A DNA stretch of 20,765 nucleotides from Opitutaceae bacterium. GTDB lineage: Bacteria > Verrucomicrobiota > Verrucomicrobiae > Opitutales > Opitutaceae. The notes beneath the pieces are model-generated. The model worked only from the letters and a program-made list of their open reading frames with translations. It was not told where the DNA came from and ran no database searches. Shown piece by piece: positions 1 to 6,325 of this stretch; the stretch's first letter is position 1; each line of letters opens with the position of its first letter. Made by a program: the position numbers and the translations under genes. Location of the stretch: contig JAISAX010000213.1 in NCBI GenBank assembly GCA_031266495.1, forward strand, positions 1 through 20,765, given 5' to 3'.

Positions 1-53
1 CTTATACTTTTCCTTCTAGCCCCCCCGCGTAGGGGGGGGGGGGGGGCCCCCCG
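1..53. other. G/C homopolymer at the window edge
   Basis: This edge sequence holds a C7 run at 20-26, a G15 run at 32-46 and a C6 run at 47-52. No coding potential is visible. Similar long G/C runs occur at many places inside the window, so the tract may be real, but its length at a contig end is unreliable. Confidence 0.6.
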
Positions 54-171
54 GGATCGGATTAGCGAAAATTAGCGAGGATTAGCGGTTCCTTACGGGT
101 TGAGGGTACTGAACCACGGGACCTGCATGATGGAGACCGCTAATCTTCGCTAATTTTCGCTAATCCGATCC
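54..171. repeat. Inverted-repeat element A built from TTAGCG words
   Basis: The left arm (54-89) and right arm (136-171) are 36 bases each and complementary with one mismatch, separated by a 46-base loop. The left arm contains three ATTAGCG words starting at 61, 71 and 81, a spacing of exactly 10 bp, or about one DNA turn. The right arm holds the same words inverted. A related element follows at 191-300 and shares TTAGCGGTTCC on the left, GAGACCGCTAA on the right and GGTTGAG in the loop. No ORF is supported inside. It could be a miniature mobile or REP-like element, a multi-site protein-binding locus or a structured RNA. Confidence 0.85.
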
Positions 172-190
172 CTCCCCTGACTCCGCCCTG

Positions 191-300
191 TCTTTGTTTA
201 GCGTCCGTTAGCGCCCTTTAGCGGTTCCCTCTGCTGCGGTGTTTCATCCGGAGGGTTGAGACCGCTAAAGAAGGACGCTAAAAGTCGCTAAAGAAGAACC
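191..300. repeat. Inverted-repeat element B, related to element A
   Basis: TTAGCG words start at 198, 208 and 218 (10-bp spacing). Inverted copies (CGCTAA) start at 263, 276 and 286. The arms pair less perfectly than in element A because the bases between words differ, while the words are kept. Both elements have GGTTCC directly after the last left-hand word and GAGACCGCTAA at the start of the right arm, so they look like diverged copies of one family. Conservation of words rather than full arm complementarity favours protein-binding sites over a pure RNA hairpin; this is inference. Confidence 0.75.
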
Positions 301-306
301 GGTGGA

Positions 307-327
307 TGATCAGTGTTCAGTGATCAG
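307..327. repeat. Heptamer array, 3 units (TGATCAG type)
   Basis: Three units in exact 7-bp register: TGATCAG, TGTTCAG, TGATCAG. It is one of several short arrays with about 7-bp period in the window. The rest of 328-484 shows no gene and no strong promoter match. Confidence 0.7.
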
Positions 328-484
328 CGTTTCCTCCTTTTCCCACTCCATTCAATTACACCCCTCTCCCTGAATCCTTTGGTTACGGCTTCGCGATCTT
401 TGCGATCTTTATGTAAAAGTCCGGGGACTCCGGATTGCTATTACTGTTGCCAGAAGCCACGCCGGCGACGTTACAGTCCGCCCC

Positions 485-1453
485 ATGATGACAGAACGCG
501 AACGCTTTATCAGCGCCCTCAAACGGGAAAAAATCCTCGGCCATGTGCCGCATTTCGAACTGGTGTTTTTCCTGACCATGGAAGTCCTGGGCAAAGTGCA
601 TCCCTCGCATCGCTCCTACTCCCAGTGGGACCAGTCCAGCGCGAAAGAAAAAGAAGCCCACCTGCGGGACATGGCCTACTGTTATACCGAAATAGCCAGA
701 CGCTACCATCACAGCGCCATCTTCGTGCACCCCAACCCCGCGGACTTCGACAGTGTCGTCCGGCTGCTCCAGATTATCAGGGAGACCACGGGCATGGAGT
801 ATTACATCTGCATGCACGGGGACACGACCTGCGGCATACCCGACGGAGATCACATGACGGATTTCTCGGTGCGACTCTACGAAGACCCCCAAAGCATCAC
901 GGCGGAACAGGAACAAAACAGGATCCGCGCCCTGGATTTTGCCGAACGCCTCAAAAAAGTCGATGGCGGCAAGCTCCTGGACGGATTTGCTCTGTGCTCG
1001 GATTACTGTTTCAACACGAACCCCTTTTTCACGCCCGCGATTTTCGGCGAACTCATCGCCCCGGCGCTTTCCAAAACCCTCGAAGGCTACCGGGCGCTGG
1101 GCTACACGACCATCAAACACACCGACGGCAACATCATGCCCATCGTGGACCAGCTTGTGCAGTGCAAACCGGACGCGCTCCATTCCCTGGACCCCCAGGG
1201 TGGCGTGGACCTCCGGGTAATGAAGGAAAAATACGGCCAGGAAGTATGCCTGGCCGGCAACGTGAACTGCGGCCTGCTGCAGACCGGCACCGAGGCCGAG
1301 GCCCAGGCCGATGTCCGCCGTGCGCTCCGGGACGGCATGCCCGGTTACGGCTATATTTTTTCGACATCCAACTGCGTTTACACCGGCCTGGCCCTGAGCC
1401 GTTACGAACTGATGCATTCGATCTGGTACAACGAAGGCGTGTACGCCGCCTGA
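485..1453 (+). CDS. Uroporphyrinogen decarboxylase (UroD) family protein, methyltransferase-like
   Basis: The 322-residue product resembles the UroD superfamily branch that includes corrinoid-dependent methyltransferases (MtaA/CmuA type) rather than the heme enzyme HemE. Support comes from the N-terminal MTERERFISALKREK start, the H212-T-D214-G-N motif on the predicted barrel, GNVNCG (C262) and a late SNC (C297). In MtaA-type enzymes zinc is held by His-x-Cys and a distal Cys; here Asp replaces the first Cys, so metal binding is uncertain. No signal peptide is seen, so it is likely cytoplasmic. Two ATGs occur in tandem (485 and 488) with no Shine-Dalgarno, so the exact start is ambiguous by one codon. 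No corrinoid protein or partner methyltransferase lies nearby, so the substrate cannot be inferred. The family call is solid; the reaction is not. Confidence 0.85.
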   Translation: MMTERERFISALKREKILGHVPHFELVFFLTMEVLGKVHPSHRSYSQWDQSSAKEKEAHLRDMAYCYTEIARRYHHSAIFVHPNPADFDSVVRLLQIIRETTGMEYYICMHGDTTCGIPDGDHMTDFSVRLYEDPQSITAEQEQNRIRALDFAERLKKVDGGKLLDGFALCSDYCFNTNPFFTPAIFGELIAPALSKTLEGYRALGYTTIKHTDGNIMPIVDQLVQCKPDALHSLDPQGGVDLRVMKEKYGQEVCLAGNVNCGLLQTGTEAEAQADVRRALRDGMPGYGYIFSTSNCVYTGLALSRYELMHSIWYNEGVYAA

Positions 1454-1457
1454 CATC

Positions 1458-1503
1458 CAGCGGCCAGCCGGTCAGCGGTCAGCTGGTCAGCGGCCAGCCG
1501 GAG
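1458..1503. repeat. 7/8-bp tandem array directly after the UroD-like gene
   Basis: CAG-centred units start at 1458, 1465, 1473, 1480, 1488 and 1495, giving spacings of 7, 8, 7, 8 and 7. The words are variants of CCAGCGG and TCAGCGG. The array starts five bases after the stop codon of the UroD-like gene. No terminator-like stem with a T run is present. Confidence 0.75.
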
Positions 1504-1584
1504 CCGCTCCGTGGTTTTTCGGCGTCGCCGTCTGTACGTGGACGTTGTTGGCGCTCAACATCCGTCTCTGGAATCGCAACGCCT

Positions 1585-1640
1585 GGGGAAGGGAGGGGAG
1601 AGGGAGGGGAGAGAGAGGGAGGGGGGGGCGGGGGGGGAGG
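1585..1640. other. Purine-only G-rich tract upstream of the Rpn-like gene
   Basis: An almost pure G/A stretch ending in two G8 runs (1621-1628 and 1630-1637) separated by one C. It could form G-quadruplex or triplex structures and is prone to slippage. It lies 60-120 bases before the chosen start of the nuclease gene, where a promoter or 5' leader would be expected. Confidence 0.6.
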
Positions 1641-1703
1641 GCCACAGCCAACAACAAAGCGTTGCGGGTCTTGCTGAACCCCTCTTGCGTTCGCGCCGTG
1701 CCA

Positions 1704-2897
1704 ATGAACTCACCCGATGACCCCTCGCCAACCGACGCGCCCGACGCGGACGCCGCCGATGACGACGGAGCCGACGCCGCCGACGGAGCAGCAGCAGCAG
1801 CAAAGGCAGAAGCAGGCAAAGGCGAACACGACCGGATATTCCGGCACGCGTTCTCGCTGCCAGTGGTGGCACGGCAGTTCTTGCGAAAATGGTTGCCGTC
1901 CGAACTGGTCAGGCAGACCGACTGGCATTCGCTGGATGTCAGCCGGATATCGGGTATCAGCGACACCCTGTCCGAACGACGGGAAGATGTCGTTTACCGG
2001 ATCAGGATGGATGGGCGCGAAGTGCATTTTTACGTGTTGCTGGAGCACCAGACAAAAAGCGAAAAGTTCATGGCCCGACGCATTCTTGAGGAGACTCTTT
2101 TCATCTGGCGACAGGACGAACACAACCGGGCCGCGGCAACGGCGGCAACGGCAGCAGCGGCGGCGACAACGGTGGCAACGGCGGCGGCAGGCAAGGCAAC
2201 GGGGATGGCGGGAAAAAACGGACGGGGTTCGGGCAAACTGCCGTTGGTCATATCGATGGTATTGCATCCCGGACCGGGCAAATGGGGCAAGATCCGGCGG
2301 CTGGCCGACTTGATCGACGTGCCTCCGGGCATGGAAAAATGGGCGCGGACGTTTATGCCCGATTGCGGTTTTATCGTGGTGGAGCTGGCCGGGCTCCCGC
2401 TCGAAAAACTGGCCGACGGCGCCCTGGCCCGCGCCATCCTCGGCGCGCTTCAGGGCAACCGGCTGGGGTTGATGGATGTTCGCAAAATCAAGCGTCTGCT
2501 GGACGTGGCCTTTGCCGACCCCGACCATGCCTCTATCGGCGCGGTCATCAACCAGCTCTGGCACTACCTGATCTCCTCTTCGGACTTGATGCACGAACAG
2601 ATCGAAGACATCGTGACCGACACCATCCCGGGAGAATATAAAACAACTGACATCATGAACACCGTCGAACGACTCAGACTGGAAGGCAGGCAGGCAGGCC
2701 GCAAGGAAGGCAGGCAGGAGGCCCGGCTTGAAGAACGGCACAACGCCGTGATCGATGCTCTTGAGGTGCGGTTTGATCGTGTGCCGGATGGGTTGCTGGA
2801 TGCCATCAAGGGCATCGGGGATATCAAACATCTCCACTCGTTGCACCGTGCCGCCATCCTTTGCTCCAGCATCGAAGACTTTGCTCAAAGTCTGTAA
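1704..2897 (+). CDS. Rpn/YhgA-like PD-(D/E)XK nuclease (transposase_31 family)
   Basis: The 397-residue protein shows the Rpn pattern: HDRIFRHAFS near residue 42, then D95 (EDVVYRI) and E114-x-Q116 (LLEHQTK), which form the PD-(D/E)XK active site, and a C-terminal region with the family's EGRQAGRKEGRQEAR glycine/charge repeat. Rpn proteins are DNA endonucleases linked to recombination and, in E. coli, to phage defence. The start at 1704 is chosen because the in-frame extension upstream translates the G-rich purine tract. An Asp/Ala-rich leader (residues 5-40) and an Ala/Thr/Gly-rich segment (about 143-179) interrupt the core and look like simple-sequence expansions. No transposon ends or partner genes are evident. 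It may make a short C-terminal product from an internal start (see 2655). The family call is confident; activity is not shown. Confidence 0.88.
   Translation: MNSPDDPSPTDAPDADAADDDGADAADGAAAAAKAEAGKGEHDRIFRHAFSLPVVARQFLRKWLPSELVRQTDWHSLDVSRISGISDTLSERREDVVYRIRMDGREVHFYVLLEHQTKSEKFMARRILEETLFIWRQDEHNRAAATAATAAAAATTVATAAAGKATGMAGKNGRGSGKLPLVISMVLHPGPGKWGKIRRLADLIDVPPGMEKWARTFMPDCGFIVVELAGLPLEKLADGALARAILGALQGNRLGLMDVRKIKRLLDVAFADPDHASIGAVINQLWHYLISSSDLMHEQIEDIVTDTIPGEYKTTDIMNTVERLRLEGRQAGRKEGRQEARLEERHNAVIDALEVRFDRVPDGLLDAIKGIGDIKHLHSLHRAAILCSSIEDFAQSL
2613..2642 (+). promoter_or_regulatory. Possible internal promoter in the Rpn-like gene
   Basis: GTGACC (2613-2618) and TATAAA (2637-2642) are separated by 18 bp and resemble sigma-70 -35 and -10 boxes. 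They lie just before an in-frame ATG at 2655. A match this weak can occur by chance in coding DNA. It is listed because E. coli rpn genes are known to express a short C-terminal protein from within the gene. Confidence 0.25.
2655..2897 (+). CDS. Possible intragenic short Rpn C-terminal protein (RpnS-like)
   Basis: An in-frame ATG at 2655 would give an 80-residue protein that contains the whole GRQAGRKEGRQ repeat and the C-terminal domain but no nuclease residues. In E. coli, the separately expressed C-terminal part of RpnA acts as an antitoxin to the full-length nuclease. The case here rests on the start codon position and a weak promoter-like match. No good ribosome binding site is visible: GGGAGA lies about 20 bases upstream, which is too far. 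A start at 2589 would give a longer version. Confidence 0.25.
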   Translation: MNTVERLRLEGRQAGRKEGRQEARLEERHNAVIDALEVRFDRVPDGLLDAIKGIGDIKHLHSLHRAAILCSSIEDFAQSL

Positions 2898-2923
2898 TTG
2901 ATGTTACGTGGCTCACCTGCGGT

Positions 2924-2954
2924 TGCGGGCGGGTAGGCGGGTGGGCGGGTGGGG
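2924..2954. repeat. GCGGGTG-type 7/8-bp array between convergent genes
   Basis: Repeated GCGGGTA/GCGGGTG words at 7-8-bp spacing lie between the Rpn-like stop (2897) and the menE stop (2979). A T8 run (2960-2967) follows the GC-rich stretch and could help termination in the forward direction, although no clear hairpin stem is present. Confidence 0.6.
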
Positions 2955-2978
2955 CGCGCTTTTTTTTCGGCGTGGTCG

Positions 2979-4481
2979 TCACCCGATGTCTCCGGCGGCG
3001 TGGCGGCGCAGCGCTTCGCGGTTGAGCTTGCCTTGCGGCGAACGGGGCCAGGGTGTCACGGCCACGTAGCGGCGCGGTTGCTTGAATGGCGACAGTTTGC
3101 CGGCCAGCGCGGCTCGCACGGCGGGGACTTCCAGGGGGGGACGTCGCGGGTTCATCGGGTCGCCCGCCGGATAACAGGCCACCACCGCATGGCCCCAGTC
3201 GGGATCGGGCACGCCGGTCACGGCCACGTCGTCCGGGAAAAAACCGGTCGCTCGCAGGGCTTCCTCGACTTCCTGCGGGTTGACTTTCTCGCCTCCGGTG
3301 ATGATCAGCGCATCCCGGCGTCCGGCAATGTGCAGGCTGCCGGTCGCGTCGAACGAACCGGTGTCGCCGGTCTCCCAGGGGGGGGGGGGGAGGGCACGCC
3401 AGCCTGGCCAGTATCCGCGAAACAGGGACGTGGCGCGGATTTCCATGCGGTTGGCGTCGTTGTTGGCGTTGTCCGGCAACAGGTCGATGCGCGCGTGGGG
3501 CATGGGGCGTCCGGTGCCCCGGAGGCCGGCGGCAAATTCCTCCGGCGTGAGCGCCGTCACCATCGCCGCCGTCTCGGTCATGCCGTACGAGAACGCCAAC
3601 GGCAGTCGCGCCGCCGCGCCCGCCTCGATCAGCGCCGGCCAGCTCGGGCCTCCTCCAATGAAAATGGCGCGAAATCGGCGCAGCCAGGTCAGCGCGGACT
3701 CGTCGGCGTTGTTCAGCAGGCGGTGGAGTTGCGTCGGCACGAGCGAGAGGAACGTGGCGGCGGGGGCGGGGACAGGGCGTTCTTCGCCGCGTTCGATGCG
3801 TTTCCAGTCGGCGTGCCGGTACGTCCCGCCGGTCAGCGCGCAGCGTATCCAGGACATCAGTCCGCTGATGTGATGCAGCGGCAGGAGTCCGACCGCGTTG
3901 ATCCGGCTTACGTCGAAGTGCTGACAAAAACCGTCCACCGCCGCAGCCAGCGTCTGCTCGTCGTGTCGGGCGAGTTTGAGATTGCCGGACGAGCCGCCGG
4001 TGGGGATGCAGAGCCAGCCGCATTCAGCCGCAGTGGCGCTCGCCGTCTCCGCGCCGGGAAAGGGAAGCGTGGGTTGCGTCGCGAGCGCGGCGAATTGCGT
4101 CCGCTCGCGTTCGCCCCAGGTCGGGTCGGCGATGAAAACCGGGCGTCCGTCGTCCGCGGATACGGCGTCGGCCAGCGCGTGGCGGAATCGGAGCGGGTCG
4201 CGCTCGTCGATGAGATGGAGGTGGTTCGCAGGGGGAGGGGGGGGGGGAGGGAGGACATTTGCGGCGCGATGAGGCAACGGTTGCAGGCGTTTGACGGAAA
4301 ATGCCCGTGCCACTTCCGGAGCGGGCGGGACGCCCGCGCCACTCCGGAACACGGGCTGGATGCCCGTGCCACGCCGGAGCGGGCGAGACGCCCGCGCCAC
4401 GTCGGAACATGGGCTGGATGCCCGTGCCTCTTCGGAATGGATGCTCTCCTGCAATAGCCGTCCGAGTTCCGCGCGCGTCAT
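2979..4481 (-). CDS. menE: o-Succinylbenzoate-CoA ligase (AMP-forming), menaquinone synthesis
   Basis: The 500-residue AMP-binding enzyme would activate o-succinylbenzoate to its CoA thioester in menaquinone synthesis. Visible motifs are the P-loop PTGGSSGN (160-167), YGMTETAA (299-306), ETGD (near 372), the hinge region GRRDALIITGGEKVNPQE (387-404) and the late catalytic lysine in QGKLNR (about K485). The start at 4481 is set by an AGGAG eight bases upstream, the clearest ribosome binding site in the window. The gene begins 25 bases after the pyrD stop, so the two are probably co-transcribed. Residues about 17-60 are translated from a palindromic repeat block rather than native sequence. Proline runs at 78-84 and 365-368 are encoded by G11 and G13 tracts. 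The family is clear; the MenE assignment over other short acyl-CoA ligases is likely but not proven. Confidence 0.85.
   Translation of the reverse strand: MTRAELGRLLQESIHSEEARASSPCSDVARASRPLRRGTGIQPVFRSGAGVPPAPEVARAFSVKRLQPLPHRAANVLPPPPPPPANHLHLIDERDPLRFRHALADAVSADDGRPVFIADPTWGERERTQFAALATQPTLPFPGAETASATAAECGWLCIPTGGSSGNLKLARHDEQTLAAAVDGFCQHFDVSRINAVGLLPLHHISGLMSWIRCALTGGTYRHADWKRIERGEERPVPAPAATFLSLVPTQLHRLLNNADESALTWLRRFRAIFIGGGPSWPALIEAGAAARLPLAFSYGMTETAAMVTALTPEEFAAGLRGTGRPMPHARIDLLPDNANNDANRMEIRATSLFRGYWPGWRALPPPPWETGDTGSFDATGSLHIAGRRDALIITGGEKVNPQEVEEALRATGFFPDDVAVTGVPDPDWGHAVVACYPAGDPMNPRRPPLEVPAVRAALAGKLSPFKQPRRYVAVTPWPRSPQGKLNREALRRHAAGDIG
4301..4436. repeat. Palindromic 28/30-bp repeat block inside menE
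   Basis: Alternating units of 28 bp (4321-4348, 4379-4406) and 30 bp (4349-4378, 4407-4436) plus a 20-bp partial unit (4301-4320) give a 58-bp composite period. One unit type carries GCGGGC..GCCCGC dyads, the other ACGGGC..GCCCGT; units are joined by sequences around TCCGGA. In the menE direction the block stays open and encodes about 45 residues near the N terminus. A related cluster lies at 18048-18154. Confidence 0.9.
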
Positions 4482-4489
4482 GCGATCTG

Positions 4490-4494
4490 CTCCT
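4490..4494 (-). promoter_or_regulatory. Ribosome binding site that fixes the menE start
   Basis: CTCCT on the plus strand is AGGAG on the mRNA, eight bases before the ATG at 4481. It lies in the 25-base gap after pyrD and rules out the longer in-frame extension that would overlap pyrD. Most other genes here have no comparable site. Confidence 0.8.
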
Positions 4495-4506
4495 GCGTTC
4501 CGCCGT

Positions 4507-5574
4507 TCACCAGCCCGCGCGGTGGTTGTCCGCCAGCGCCCGGGCGAGTTGCGCCGCAAAGAACGGGCCGCGGTAAATCATCCCCGTGTACACTTGCACG
4601 AGCGAGGCGCCGGCGTCCATTTTCTCGCAGGCGGCCTTCGTGTCCATGATGCCGCCCACGCCGATGATCGGCAGGCGGCCGCGCGTGGCGCGCGCGATGT
4701 ACTTTATTATCTCCGTCGAACGGGCGCGGACGGGCGCTCCGCTGAGTCCGCCGGTTTCGTTGACCGTGGCGAAGGGGCCGGGTCGGGCGAGGGTCGTATT
4801 CGTGGCGATGATACCGTCGAGGCCGAGGTCGAGGAGGGTTGCGAGGACGTCGTCGATTTGCCGCCAGGTGAGGTCGGGGGCGATCTTGAGGAGGATCGGG
4901 CGGCGCGGTTTGCGGGCGGCGGCGCGGGCGGCGTTGGCTTCGCAGAGGGCGCGCAGTACGTGTTCGAGGCGGTCTTTTTCCTGGAGTTTGCGCAGGTCGG
5001 GCGTGTTGGGGCTGCTGACGTTGATGGCAATGTAGTCGGCGTGGTCGGCGAGTTGGCGGAAGCTCGCGAGGTAGTCGTTCACGGCTTCTTCCAGCGGGGC
5101 GGCTTTCGATTTGCCGAGGTTGACGCCGAGGGGGATGCGGCGTTGGCCGGGAGCGGGCATCCGGGCGAGGCGGCGGGCGGTGGTCGTCGCGCCGGGGTTG
5201 TTGAATCCCATCCGGTTGATGACGGCTTCCTGCGCCGGATAGCGAAACATGCGGGGCCTGGGGTTGCCGGGTTGCGCGTGGGCGGTGAGGGTGCCGATCT
5301 CGGCGTGTCCGAACCCGAGCGCCGCCAGCGCGGGCCAGATGGCGCCTTCCTTGTCGAAGCCGGCGGCGAGGCCGATGGCGTTGGGAAATTCCAGTCCGAA
5401 GGCGCGCACGGGGCGGTACAGGGTGCGCGGCAGGCGGTTCCAGGCTTCGAGGGCGCGGCACAGCGGGGGCAGTTTGCCGAGTATGGCGAGCGCGGCGACG
5501 GCGGCTTCGTGCGCGGGTTCGCAGTCGAGGCGGAATAACAGCGGCCGGGCGATTTTTTCGTAGAGAAATCCCAT
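4507..5574 (-). CDS. pyrD: Dihydroorotate dehydrogenase (quinone), class 2
   Basis: This 355-residue FMN enzyme oxidises dihydroorotate to orotate in pyrimidine synthesis and passes electrons to the membrane quinone pool. Diagnostic segments are AGFDKEG (71-77), INRMGFNN (119-126), NVSSPNTPDLR (185-195, with S188 as the likely catalytic base of class 2 enzymes), TNTT (258-261), GGLSG (275-279), GVGGI (305-309) and VYTGMIYRGP (328-337). The N-terminal helix region expected for membrane association is present, and the length is typical. No Shine-Dalgarno is seen; CCCCCAC directly precedes the ATG. Pairing with menE, which supplies menaquinone, fits a quinone-dependent enzyme, but co-regulation is inference. 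Confidence 0.96.
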   Translation of the reverse strand: MGFLYEKIARPLLFRLDCEPAHEAAVAALAILGKLPPLCRALEAWNRLPRTLYRPVRAFGLEFPNAIGLAAGFDKEGAIWPALAALGFGHAEIGTLTAHAQPGNPRPRMFRYPAQEAVINRMGFNNPGATTTARRLARMPAPGQRRIPLGVNLGKSKAAPLEEAVNDYLASFRQLADHADYIAINVSSPNTPDLRKLQEKDRLEHVLRALCEANAARAAARKPRRPILLKIAPDLTWRQIDDVLATLLDLGLDGIIATNTTLARPGPFATVNETGGLSGAPVRARSTEIIKYIARATRGRLPIIGVGGIMDTKAACEKMDAGASLVQVYTGMIYRGPFFAAQLARALADNHRAGW

Positions 5575-5691
5575 GTGGGGGCAGCGTGGCTGTCTGCCGG
5601 CCCGGAATCAAGCGGAGGAAGCGGAGGGTGCGGAGGGATTGGGCGGAGCAGCCGCGCCGCACCGCGCCACGACGCTCCGCATTCCCTCTCC

Positions 5692-5727
5692 CCCCCCCTG
5701 CCCGCACTGCCCCCCCTGCCCGCACTG
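5692..5727. repeat. Tandem 18-bp duplication with C7 tracts
   Basis: Two exact copies of an 18-bp unit (C7, TG, then CCCGCACTG) are adjacent at 5692-5709 and 5710-5727. They sit in the gap between pyrD and the 21-bp array. A short AT-rich patch (about 5735-5765) follows and could hold a pyrD promoter, but no convincing -35/-10 pair is seen. The stretch 5766-5889 shows nothing further. Confidence 0.8.
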
Positions 5728-5889
5728 AAATCGTAATGCTCATGAATATATACATAACATCCAGGTGCATTGGGGTTTGGCGTTGTTACAGTGACGGACA
5801 CGGGCGAGGAGTAACCGCCTCGCATCCCTGCGAAGCCATTTCCCTCACATGATTTTTCCCGCACAATCCCCTTGTTGTTTCCGGCTCCC

Positions 5890-6162
5890 GACCTGCGTGC
5901 ACCGCCTCCCGGTGCGTTTGCACCGGCGACGGGTGCACGCGCACCTGACACCGGTGCACATGCACCCGTCGCCGGTGCACGCGTCCCTGGCTCCGGTAAA
6001 AACGTACCCGCCGCAGGTGCGGATGCACCGGTCACAGGTGCATGCACACCCGTCGCCGGTGCACGCGCACCGCCCGCCGGGAAAAACGTACCCGCCCCGG
6101 GTGCACACGCACCCGGCACCGGTGCAAACGCACCGCCCGCCGGTGCACACGCACCCGACAAA
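5890..6162. repeat. 21-bp tandem array of dyad-symmetric units (13 units)
   Basis: Thirteen units run in strict 21-bp register from 5890 to 6162 with no insertion or deletion. Each is a 14-bp dyad followed by a 7-bp variable spacer. Eight units carry perfect GGTGC-N4-GCACC with differing N4. The unit at 5995 is changed on both arms to GGTA-N6-TACC, keeping the symmetry; the unit at 5974 has a broken right arm. Units at 5953, 5974 and 5995 resemble those at 6037, 6058 and 6079, an 84-bp higher-order period. Because 21 is a multiple of 3, several frames on both strands are open and read as seven-residue repeats; I do not call a gene. The array lies between divergent pyrD and a PEP-CTERM gene. 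Confidence 0.93.
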
Positions 6163-6183
6163 CATAACCACGAAACCTATAAC
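6155..6183 (+). promoter_or_regulatory. Candidate promoter at the end of the 21-bp array
   Basis: CCGACA (6155-6160) and TATAAC (6178-6183) are 17 bp apart and resemble sigma-70 boxes. The -35 part overlaps the last array unit. It would give a leader of about 135 bases before the PEP-CTERM gene. A 13-bp direct repeat, CACCCGAGCCA plus flank, occurs twice between 6194 and 6230. The match is moderate and untested. Confidence 0.35.
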
Positions 6184-6325
6184 AAGATAACAGGCACCCG
6201 AGCCACAGGACAACGACACCCGAGCCATGAGCAACCACACCCGCCGCAGCTATTTTCCCAACGACGCCAAGGGACAACTTACCTGGGCCAACAACCATCT
6301 GACAACAAGCAACCAACACATAAAA

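Noticed and set aside
383..1456. Long open frame on the minus strand opposite the UroD-like gene
   Set aside because: The plus-strand frame has clear family motifs; the antisense frame has none and is expected from high GC content.
1545..1703. In-frame N-terminal extension of the Rpn-like protein
   Set aside because: It translates the G-rich purine tract into Gly/Arg repeats and has no family similarity; the ATG at 1704 is preferred.
1704..2897. Active transposon based on the transposase_31 family name
   Set aside because: No terminal inverted repeats or target duplications flank the gene; the name is historical, and the protein is an Rpn-type nuclease.
4482..4559. Longer menE start overlapping pyrD
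   Set aside because: It would overlap the end of pyrD, and an AGGAG eight bases before 4481 fixes the shorter start.
5890..6162. CRISPR array
   Set aside because: The units are 21 bp with a 7-bp variable part, far too short for repeat and spacer, and no cas gene is present.
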